This document shows, one piece after another, positions 54,854 to 64,000 of a stretch of 64,000 nucleotides of DNA. The notes under the pieces are model-generated. The model did no database searches. It saw nothing but the letters and a program-made list of their open reading frames with translations, and was not told where the DNA came from. How positions within the stretch are numbered: position 1 is the first letter of the stretch; each line of letters opens with the position of its first letter. The stretch lies in the NCBI GenBank assembly GCA_031216915.1, contig CM062289.1, forward strand, positions 392,362,674-392,426,673, in the 5' to 3' direction. A program made the translations under genes and the position numbers. This stretch comes from Pictodentalium vernedei. Its lineage: Eukaryota; Mollusca; Scaphopoda; Dentaliida; Dentaliidae.

Positions 54854-55054
54854 ATTTTTATACTGTACCAATGACCCAGACATAGCTGGTGCTAACTCTT
54901 AAAATATAGGGCCAAACACAAATTTTGCCCCCCAATCCCCAAAATTTGCATCTAAAACTAAAGAAAACATGTCCTGAAAGGCCCTCCACACCTCGCCCCC
55001 ACTGCGCATGCGCAGTGTCAAGGACGTTCCGAAATTGGCGCCATTAATCATTCT
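54854..55054 (+). repeat. left inverted terminal repeat, DIRS copy 5
   Basis: It runs ATTTTTATACTGTACCAATG to CCATTAATCATTCT and contains ACTGCGCATGCGCAGT. The variant CCATTAATC is matched by GATTAATGG in its own right repeat (61624-61632), whereas copy 4 has CCATTTATC/GATAAATGG. Left and right therefore co-vary. Confidence 0.92.
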
Positions 55055-55935
55055 AAGTTTGGCCCTTCATCAGTTAACATCTGACTGATCTTTGTGCTTT
55101 TAAATCTCAGTTTAAATGATGCCAGACACATAAATATTAGTGAAATGGTGATTCTAAGGAGGATAGAAAAGGAGGAGAGGAAAAGAATGTGTGACAGAAT
55201 ATTATCAGGGCTGTAACTTAAAATTTTTTAATGAAATTATGTTAAGTTACCTATTTTCAAGGCAGCAGCCATTTTGTTGTCATTCTGATTATTTAGTTAC
55301 ACTGTTTTTTCAAGTGTTTTTCCTCTCTCCCTGTCCTTTAAGTTCCCCCTTGCTATTCTCCCATGCTTTTGGCATAGTTTCTGTAATTATTATTACTAAA
55401 ATTTCTTGGGAGTTTTAGCTGAATAACAGAATGAATTCTGTTCTTTCCCCATGTTTACGTCTTCACCTACGGGTGGTTAGGCGTTGTGTTCTGCATCTAC
55501 CATCTGATGTTCTGCAGTTTCTTCCCTGGAAGTCTCTGTTTTGCATCAGATGGTGTATTTTTGGTAACTGATTTCGGGCCTGGGTGCCTGGAGTCTTATT
55601 TTAGTGTTTTTACACTCATTGTTTACATTTACAACAGCCCTCTGTGTGAGGGGGGGATTTCTAAATAATAATATCTTTATGTTATTTTAATCATAAATAG
55701 ATACATTATTATTGTTCGTAAGTGTTGAATAAATTGTTTAAAATATTTTTTAAATTTTTGTCCACACTTAGGCTTGGGATCCATTGGGGCTCAACGTTAC
55801 TTTTCAGAAACTTGGGCTGTTCTGAAAAAATATTTTTTCAAAATATTTTGATTTCAATTATTTTTTCTATATTAATGGATCATATTATTATTATGTATTT
55901 TGATTGCCAGGGGTTAGTGCGAGTACCAGGACTTG

Positions 55936-58900
55936 TTTTCTTTTCACATTGAAAGGATATTGATCAATTGTTTTAAGAGGAAGTCTTCCTCTGACCTTAT
56001 TATCATTCTATATGTGGTCAGTGTACTCGCATTAACTCCTGTTCTGTATCGTATGATTTCGATGACATTATGGGAAGCGTATGTCACGGTATGTTGTTGG
56101 GGATTTGGACACTCCGGTCCTTTCCCCGCAGGGTCACTCTACTTTATCAATTTCTATTTCAGACGATCAAGATTAGGGTGATGTATCTGTGATGTCTTCC
56201 AACAGTGTGCCTCCGTCGTCACAATTAATGAAGGGCTAGCGGAAAAGTGCTCATGTAATACGCCAATTGCCTAAGAGGACCCTAGTAGGTTCGACGGCCT
56301 TTGACGTCCGCTAGCTCGCCCGGTGTAGCGTCCATTCACCGAATGGTTCGGCAGCCGGGTTCGTCCGTTGCGGTCTAGAAGGAATTTTGGGGTGATGCGA
56401 GCACTATAAAATTAACTTAATGCACACCCAGTGACGGCGGATCGGAGGGAGAACGGAGGAAGCCTTTTAGTCCGGTTCATAGCTCGTTCCGGTCCATCCG
56501 GACGGCAAGCGAGAGAGGCCCCTCTCTCGTTCAACAACATCTGGCCCCAGATGTTGTGGTACAAATGTGTCGTTAGCGGAGCATACGTCCGTCGCTCGGG
56601 ACGCTCCGTTGTATAGGCAGTCCGCTGAGACTGCTAAGGCTTCCTCTTCTCGTCAGCGCACACGACCGCACCTTGGCTGCGTGACCGCCGATATATTACC
56701 AGCTTCGCCGATCAAGGATTCTTCGGCGACCAGGTCACACCATCCGACAGCCAGGGATTCGAGACCGATGGACTCCGGACGTTCGCATAGGAAGTATGCG
56801 GGAGCCATCTGATGCGGAGCTACCCTCGGCGAAGCAGCGATAGTCTGCGCCTCCGCAGGTCTCGACGCCGGACATTCTTGTGCACATAGCACAGCTTATC
56901 GCAGCATCCCAGCAGCCGACAGAAACGGTGTCGGATCGAGAATTATCCGACAGCGCTGGGTCGGTAGCCGGGGACTCGAGGACTGCAGACTCCGGACGTT
57001 CGCATAGGAAGTGTGCGGGAGTCAACGTACACGGAGCTTCCAGCGGCAATGCATCGTAAGTCCGCTACTGCACAGGCCTCGGGAACAGACGTGCTTTCCT
57101 TAATAGCACAGTTTATCGCAGCATCCCAGCATCAACTGAATCTGTCGCATATATTTTATCCGACGATGCTGGGTCGGGACGCTCCGCGGAAGCGGGTACG
57201 GACGTCCGAAAATTTTCATCCGGTCCGACGGGATACCGAAAGGGATTCGGTGGATTTCAAGCTTTCCCTTTCGGAACAACATATGCTGCGATGCCGGATA
57301 AGAAACTGATAGCGTCGGTGGACTTAGAAATTTTTGGTTCGGTTCAGGGACATCGTCCCTCAGTTCCGACATAGTCCAATAATGTCACACAAACTATCGA
57401 ATTATTGAACGACGCTATATATATTATTATTTTATGCTTGCTATCCAAGCATTTCTGGTTTCTTGTTCGAAGAGTTATGGAGATGTCTTTCAAAAGTGTG
57501 CCTCTGTCGTCATAGTTAATGAAGAGTTAGCGGCAATATGTGCTCATGGAATATGTCTATCGCTTACGGAGTGACATTCGCTAGCTCACCCGGTGTAGCG
57601 TACATTCATCGAATGGTTCGGCTGCCGGGTTCGTCCGTTGCGGTCTAGGAAGGAGATTTGGGTGATGCGAGCACTTTAATTACTTTAGTACTCACCCAGT
57701 GACGGCAGATTGAGGACAGATCGGAGGAAGCCAACAACATAGGGGACCGCATGTTGTGGTTCAGATATTTTACATTCGGAGCATATGTCCGTTGCTCGGG
57801 ACGCTCCGTTATATTGACAGTCCGAGAGACTGTCTTTAATGCTTCCTCATCCTCACAACAGGGCACACGACCGCACATTGGCTACGTGACCTTGAGTATC
57901 CGATCAGTTTCGGCATTCAGTGATTCCACAGCGAATAGGTCGCGCCATCCGGTAGCCAAGGGACACGAGGCCTATAAACTCCGTTCGCTCGCATATTGGA
58001 AGTATGCACGGGGTAACGATCTCGGAGCTTCCTGCGGCAATGCATCGTAAGACCGCTGCTCCTCAGGCCTCAGTGACGGACGTGCTATCCGAGTTAGCAC
58101 AGTTGTTTCGCAGCATCCCAGCAATTGACGGTTTCTCGGTCGAATCAGGAATTATCCGACGGCGCTGGGTCGGTGCGGTCCGCGGTTGCATCAAGCTACG
58201 GACGGCCGAACGCTTTATAGGGTCCGACAGGATGGCGAAAGGGATTCGAAAGATTTCGAGTTTTCCCTTTAGTTGTATCGGAAGATGCCTTTCTTATCTT
58301 CTGGCATTTCTTCCAGTGATTATTTTTCGGACTTCATTGCTGCGATCTTGGATAAGAGACTTATAGCGTCATTGGACTCGGATTTTTCGATCGGTACAGG
58401 GGCTTTGTCCCTGACTTACCGACGCAGTCCAATATTGTCATTACAACATGTGTTTTATTTTTCGACGCTATATATTTATATATACAAGCCTGCTACTAAG
58501 CATGATAGTTTAGTTTCTTGTCCGCGTAGCTCATTTCTGCCATTTTATCTTTTTTACATATAGTTTATTTTGGCAGAGCAGGGCATACCGAGAGTTCATA
58601 TGCGTCTAGACGGTGATTAAAGACTGCATATATTCTTTTTCGCCGTTTATGTCTTTTCCAATTTCAATGTTGGGAACGACATTATGTATAGTAGACTTAA
58701 CTTAGACGCTTTATTATACGTAATCTGCCTTACTGAGGCGTTATCATTACGTCTTCAAGAAAAGATTTACGGGATATTATTCTCAATGTAATTTCTTTTG
58801 AGGGCAGTAGTTTGTTCACGTATAACTCCGCCCTTCAGTGGCTGATTGGAGTTGGTTAGACGTGATGCAGCCCTAGCTACATCCACGCGTGGATAGTAAG

Positions 58901-58980
58901 GTTAAGAACTCTCTCAGAGTCGCTTCGTTCTCGGAGGAGCTTCTCTTCGACGGCAACTTTCCGGCAATCCATGAATTGCT
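55936..58980 (+). pseudogene. expanded gag relic (copy 5)
   Basis: It is collinear with the relic at 43517-46560, with the same lost start codon and the same duplicated blocks (GCTAGCTC..CCCGGTGTAGCG near 56310 and 57585; the CGCTGGGTCGG blocks near 56955, 57165 and 58160). Only scattered single-base differences separate the two. Confidence 0.87.
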
Positions 58981-58984
58981 TGAA

Positions 58985-60870
58985 TTATACATTCTCTTGT
59001 CTATCTAGTGTTACAAGAGATTCAGACTGGGGCAAACATTCGGTGGTTGACTCAGAGAGTGCCGCCGCAGTTGCCGGACCCGAGTGTGGCTGTTATGACG
59101 GTTGCCAGTCAAACAGATTGGGATATATACTGATCCCTACGGATTCGAAGTGCCAGGGTCTTTGGGTTCCGCAGTCTTTTAGCTATCAGTTTAACTTCCG
59201 CGGAATAATGTTTTTTAGGCTTGATTTATGTCATTGCATGAACATTATTCAGAAACGCATGCCCAAATTCCTGTCCTTTAATTCGACAGTAGTGGCGTAT
59301 CTCCGGAACCAGGGAGGCACTCTTTCGTTTCCGTTATTCTATTTAATGGAAAGAATCCGTCTGTTGGTTATAGTACACCAAGTTCAGTTTTGGTCCGTCA
59401 TATTCTGGGTCGTCTGATTGTTTTATCGCACTCCCGTTCTCTTACGGGTCGCTTGTTGCTGTCAGAATGGACTCTCAACAAACAAGTATTTATTCAGATT
59501 TGCTATCTATGGGAGCGCCCAATGATGTTTTATTTATGACACAGCTTGCTAATCAATTGCAGACGTATGTGTTGGCTTGTCCAGATCTCTGAGCTAATAC
59601 TGTTAACGCTCTATTGATCTATAGGACGGAATGATAGGATACGCGTATCCTCCGGCGCTGTTGTTTTAGCAGGTATTGCTAGATAAACAACCACTATACA
59701 TTTCTGTTGATAGCATCTCTATCTTCACAGAGATCATGAGTAATTTACTCTCTTGTCTACTGTGGATCTTAACGTGAAATCTTCCTCTATGTGAGGATCT
59801 TTTTTCACTGGGTAAATCGTGTCATCTTTATCACAACCAGCAAGGTCGCAACCTTCATGTATTCCGTTGTGTGGTCCGTATTGCATTGTATGCACTGTAC
59901 TGGACGAGCTTTGGACGCGATTTCTTACTATAGGAGATCCTCTTCTTCGCTATTCTATGCGACTAAAGTGGAGGCTCTTCCGTCGTGGTGTAGGGATCAT
60001 TATGTTCATATGGTTGATCCCTCCATACTACTCATTGCTATTTTTTAGTATACTTGTTTCACAAGATCTACTGCAGCCTGTGTTATTTAGGTTATAGGTT
60101 TATGTTACCTCATACCTATGCACTCTACTATAGTTTACAATTGAGTCTTTTGTCTCTTTATCTAAGTCAGTTAGTAACTTTTTGATAAATAGACTTAGAA
60201 TCTTTAGATTAAATTCCTATACGGATTTTAACTTCGGTTCTTATTTAGCTAAGTAATCATTTGAGCCTCTGGAAACAGTAGTTTTCAAATTCTGACCTTT
60301 TAGACAGTAATTCTGTTGGTTTCTCTTTTACTGTAGAGTCAGTGAGTTTCATGCACTATCGATGGATGATTTTCACTTTCATAGTTTCGGAATCAATACT
60401 TCCGTTACTATTTAGGTTGGATTGTTGCATAAGAGTTAGGCTCCTATTATCCGGAACCTATTTTTTTAAGGTCCTTCCGTCTTCGTATGGGCATAGGCCT
60501 TTACTCTTTCCGGGTACAGTTTATGTATTTATAAACAGATATCTGTTTATTACAAGGGCGTAAGCTTCTTCTGTCTTTGATGTCTAGTAGAAGGACGTTA
60601 CGCTCCATTTTATTGTTAATGGATTCTATTAACTAGCGTACTGCTTATGGTATATCATTTGCTTAGCAGTTGTGCTTAAGATTTCGGCTCATGAAGTAAG
60701 AGTTCTTCTACTTCTTGGGCTTACATTAATAGTGTTGCTATTATAGATTTTTGAAGGCTGCTCATTGCGCTCAGCCATCCATTCATGAATTTTATCTCAG
60801 AAATATCGAGTCCATTTCTGGAGGCCTCTATTGTTAGGTCTATTATCTACTGCTCAGAATGTCATTCTCT
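58985..60870 (+). pseudogene. RNase H, C-terminal pol and YR relic (copy 5), RT domain absent
   Basis: It starts at the same deletion junction as copy 4 (ACAAGAGATTCAGACTGGGG near 59012). It runs through the RNase H, DLFAT and YAYPP relics, then YR pieces (GAGTCAGTGAGTTTCATG, GCTCATGAAGTAAGAG). Stops and indels match those of copy 4. There is no interruption at 60043, the place of the HINE in copy 4. Confidence 0.88.
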
Positions 60871-61460
60871 AACAGTTGCTACTATAGCTAGGTAGGCTGT
60901 CTGTTTCGGCAGTGTCTCCGTTCGGCTGCCCTCTTCGCTCTGGGCTATTTGACCCAGGGCAAGAAAAAGGGGGGGGGAGGGTGTTCCCTTGGGTCACCTG
61001 TTTTTACTATGAAAACAAGGGGATACCTCCTCCGGAGTTAGTAATTCTGAGCTGTTATTGGGATGGTTGTTTAGTGAGAAGTTTAAGTTTATAAAATTCA
61101 TTCAAGTCTTAGTTTTTAAAGTATAGCCTTTGAATATTGCATATGTCAACGGACATGATTATGCAATTCTCACACACCTTTTAGAAGTATAAGAGTCTCT
61201 ATTCTCTAGACTTACTTTATTATTGGCTTACTTTAAAAATTATTAGTATAAGGATTATTGGATATTAATAGAGTACATGGATGTATGAAGCTCAATTTTT
61301 GGAAGGTGTTGTATCTTTCTAATTTATCATAAATAAGAAAGATACATGTAAGGCCTATTACTTCTTTTCCCTACAGGGGATGACTCTATTTTATTTTTAT
61401 TGAGCGTATTCCATTTTGCTCTATGTCCTTGGCCCTCCAGCCTTTTTACTATTCAGCTAT

Positions 61461-61543
61461 GTCTGGGTCATTGGTACAGTATAAAAATGTTAAAAAATTT
61501 ATAGTAATTTATATATTTTTTATACTTACCAATGACCCCAGAC
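61461..61543. repeat. internal complementary region, DIRS copy 5
   Basis: Preserved, with one extra C (GACCCCAGAC) in the right half. The predicted circle junction is 61488/61489. Confidence 0.92.
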
Positions 61544-61618
61544 GGGGATGGCCCTCCCAGGAGTTGGGAACTCTTGCCTCCCCGCTGAGTACATAGCGCT
61601 TACCAGGCACTGGTTATT

Positions 61619-61846
61619 AGAATGATTAATGGCGCCAATTTCGGAACGTCCTTGACACTGCGCATGCGCAGTGGGGGCGAGGTGTGGAGGGCCTTTCAGG
61701 ACATGTTTTCTTTAGTTTTAGATGCAAATTTTGGGGATTGGGGGGCAAAATTTGTGTTTGGCCCTATATTTTAAGAGTTAGCACCAGCTATGTCTGGGTC
61801 ATTGGGTAAGTATTAAAAATATATAAATTACTATAAATTTTTTAAC
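61619..61846 (+). repeat. right inverted terminal repeat, DIRS copy 5
   Basis: It runs AGAATGATTAATGGCGCC to TTTTTTAAC. It has ACTGCGCATGCGCAGT near 61657 and a one-base variant in the outer donor-like string (CATTGGGTAAGTATTAAAA). Confidence 0.92.
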
Positions 61847-62409
61847 TTTCGTATATAGCTCTGGCCAGTTTTGGCCGTTAGGTTAGATAAAGAGTTCATG
61901 AAAAAAAAACCTCATGAATTTTTATTGTTTCCTTCTGTTTTATTTATCGTTAAAAAATGTAAAAATCCAAATCCAGATGTCGTTGATTATTTAATGTTTC
62001 ATATTGCTCATATCAGTGTAGTATTAATTGTCCATACGTGGACGTCCAACCCCCAGTTTCCACCCAAAGAACACTCTTTTAATTATTATCAGCATTTGAA
62101 TCGAACCTAGATTTCTTTATTTTTTTTTTTAAAAACATCTTATGAAAGATTCAGTGTGCCGGTTTGACAACTTTGAAAAGAACATTGGTAGCTCTCAGTT
62201 CTAAAAATTGTCCTGGTCATCATGACAGGCTCAAGTGAATTGGTGCCTGTCAAACATGCAAGTTAAGCCTGACAATGACCATGACAGGCTGCTTAGTTTG
62301 AGGCTTGCTTTGCCCCCCCCCACAGTGAGATTCGAAACCCATACTCCATATCGTGCATTCCATTTTACCCACAAATAAATACACAAGCGCCTTCTCACAG
62401 TGACTTTCA

Positions 62410-62451
<42 letters not shown>

Positions 62452-62480
62452 AACGCTCTGATTTTCACTCAGTGTGAGTT
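61847..62480. other. non-coding right flank of DIRS copy 5, with a 40-C run
   Basis: The short open frame at 61871-62110 has no recognisable family. ATGACAGGC motifs at about 62221-62290 and a pure run of 40 C (62412-62451) followed by A's are present. Nothing else is identified. Confidence 0.45.
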
Positions 62481-63036
62481 GAAACCTGGCATGCTTGTTT
62501 GGGGTGACCTCTAGATGGGAGCTATCGATTTTCTTCAATTTCCATCAAAAAATGTTGCTGCGGCCAACATTCTTAGAACTTAGTTTAGTCAAACCACAAT
62601 ATTTCCCTTTGGCACACCCTACAGGGCACATTTATGATTGGATTGCTTTGAAACCTGGTATTCTTGTTTAGAGTGACCTCTGGATGGGAGCTCTCGATTT
62701 TCTTCAATTTCTGTCAAAAAATGTTGCCACTGCCAACGTTCTTAGAACTTAGTTTAGTCAGACCACAATATTTCCCTTTGGCACACCCTACAGGGAACAT
62801 TTATGATTGGATGCTTTAAAACCTGGTATGCTTGTTTGAGGTGACCTCTAGATGGGAGCTATCGATTTTTTTCCATTTCCGTCAAAAAAATGTTGCTGCG
62901 GCCAATGTTCTTAGAACTTAGTTTAGTCAGAAGACCTCAATATTTCTTTTTGGAACACCCTACAGGGCACATTTATTATCAGATTGCTTTGAACCTGGCA
63001 TGCTTGTTTGGGGTGACCTCTACGTGGGAGCTATCA
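62481..63036. repeat. tandem repeat of about 169 bp running into the gap
   Basis: GTGACCTCTaGATGGGAGCT recurs at 62504, 62673, 62841 and 63013 (steps 169, 168, 172). The units share AATGTTGC..GCCAA and TAGAACTTAGTTTAGTCA. The fourth unit is cut by the N gap, so the true array is probably longer and was collapsed in assembly. Confidence 0.88.
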
Positions 63037-63136
63037 NNNNNNNNNNNNNNNNNNNNNNNNNNNNNNNNNNNNNNNNNNNNNNNNNNNNNNNNNNNNNNNN
63101 NNNNNNNNNNNNNNNNNNNNNNNNNNNNNNNNNNNN
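63037..63136. other. assembly gap of 100 N
   Basis: Exactly 100 N, a conventional placeholder, so the true length is unknown. It separates the tandem array from the hAT-like frame. Confidence 0.99.
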
Positions 63137-63141
63137 GACTG

Positions 63142-63834
63142 TCAATAATTTTTTGCTGTGTCAACATTGTCGTGCCCCTTTATTAACTTTACGCCATTGG
63201 CTTTTTGAGTTTGTATCAGTGTTTTGAATGCAGTCAGCGGTTGGTCACTGACAGCTAAAAGATATGCTGTCACAAGGAGTTTCTTATAAGCTTCCCTGGC
63301 ATTCTTTCTGACCAATGTGTCAATTCTGATTTGTTTGGGGCCGACCAAACTTTGTTTATCATCACTTTGACACCCAGAGGTACTGGCAGATGTTGAGGCT
63401 TGTAGAGTAGGTGCATCAGTTGCTTGGGCAGTGTCAATTTTTTCTCTTTCGAAGGACAGAGCTAGGGCGTGGCATTTACTCCCCAAATGCCTTTCAAAAG
63501 TGTATTTGCTGATAAAATCAGTTCCCATGGCAAACCGGTCGAATTCTGAAAGCGCTCTCCCTCGCAGCTGTTTACGTGCATTGTCACATTGGGCAGCACA
63601 AACTTTGCACCAAAATCGGGTCACAAACGTTTTGCCACTTACATTATTTGTTTCACTTTCGAAACCAATAAGATCCTTGAAGGACCACTTCAGTAACATT
63701 GATAGAGTCACCGTTGCTGGCATCTGGAACGTAACTAATTCTTCAGAAAAGACAATTTCAACAAACAGCAAAAACAGACGATAAAATTTCTCGCTTGACA
63801 ACTTGTACACAAATCTTTGAAGAAAGGGAAACAA
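63142..63834 (-). pseudogene. N-terminal part of a hAT/KIAA1586-like transposase-derived protein
   Basis: On the - strand this is a 230-codon frame. It has a BED-like zinc-binding segment (CKVC at about residue 76, then FERHLGSKCH), a low-complexity linker rich in Ser/Thr, and a segment AREAYKKLLVTAYLLAVSDQ followed by PLTAF..LIQTQKANGVKL. That order and the QTQKANGVK-type end resemble the start of hAT-derived proteins of the KIAA1586/C17orf113/ZNF862 group. It stops at TGA 63142, just before the gap, where family members would continue into the catalytic domain. It is therefore a truncated or frameshifted copy, or the first exon of a longer gene. The family call is by eye. Confidence 0.5.
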
Positions 63835-64000
63835 GGTGAAATTATTTGGTACAAGCGATTCAGTTGGCCATAGCAGACGATTTCACCACTGACTGGCCAA
63901 TCACAGTCGGTCTATCTGTTTGTTGTGATTAAATTAGCATTGTACTTTCGGTTTCGTTTGCTCAATGCTGGATGAATGTGATGTAGAATGACATGCGCAG
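63835..64000. other. right edge, no feature recognised
   Basis: It may be the 5' flank of the hAT-like frame. Nothing specific is visible. Confidence 0.4.

Larger units (their letters stand above)
54854..61846 (+). mobile_element. DIRS copy 5: RT-less non-autonomous DIRS, twin of copy 4
   Basis: It has the same interior as copy 4: gag start TTG at 55949, the same repeated gag blocks, the same RT deletion and the same YR lesions. The sequence is nearly identical; for example, the frames at 43067-43249 and 55486-55668 translate identically. It lacks the nested HINE and so gives the empty site. The left flank is a palindromic host repeat and differs from that of copy 4. Confidence 0.93.

Noticed and set aside
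42436..61846. Copies 4 and 5 as a tandem segmental duplication
   Set aside because: The similarity stops exactly at the DIRS termini on both sides and the flanks differ, so two insertions are the better explanation.
61871..62110. 79-codon frame after DIRS copy 5 as a small gene or the next NUP160 exon
   Set aside because: No recognisable family, no similarity to the expected next NUP160 segment, and no convincing splice sites.

Overview
This is a repeat-saturated stretch of an animal genome, most likely a marine lophotrochozoan and plausibly a bivalve mollusc. The taxon is my inference. It rests on Helentron-type repeats that start AGCTCACCTGA and end GGGGCCTCTTGTT, a style I associate with bivalves, on a 5S-rRNA-derived SINE, and on the abundance of DIRS retrotransposons. 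There is no bacterial-style gene organisation, no operon and no CRISPR.

The only host gene I can support is NUP160 (the nucleoporin of the Y complex). Two consecutive coding exons lie on the + strand at 20390-20468 and 33117-33231. Their splice sites and codon phases fit each other. All the rest is intron or intergenic DNA filled with transposons. The intron between the two exons is 12.6 kb, and the flanking introns reach at least 20 kb upstream and 30 kb downstream within the window.

The dominant feature is one DIRS (tyrosine-recombinase retrotransposon) family. It has five end-to-end copies, all on the + strand, sense to NUP160: copy 1 (12198-19319), copy 2 (24641-31732), copy 3 (33746-40838), copy 4 (42436-54361, split by a nested insertion) and copy 5 (54854-61846). 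Each has inverted terminal repeats of about 200/228 bp and an internal complementary region that joins the complements of both outer ends. The coding copies carry gag, RT/RNase H and tyrosine recombinase (YR) frames, the last two overlapping by about 1.9 kb. Copy 1 is nearly intact (one gag frameshift), copy 2 keeps an intact YR, and copy 3 is broken in every frame. Copies 4 and 5 lack the RT catalytic region and share the same lesions but sit in different flanks, so they look like a non-autonomous lineage moved in trans. An older divergent relative (about 2985-9917) and a fragment of a second DIRS family on the - strand (21138-24098) are also present.

Other layers are Helentron/HINE-like elements with terminal hairpins and satellite-like cores (1321-2984; 33371-41439, interrupted by DIRS copy 3; 47633-52554, inside DIRS copy 4), a 5S-derived SINE (10613-11013) and several MITEs and foldback elements. 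Two CTTGAAAAG-rich elements with short inverted termini, a tandem array that runs into a 100-N gap (63037-63136), and a hAT/KIAA1586-like transposase-derived frame at the right edge complete the set. The nesting gives a relative order of insertions.
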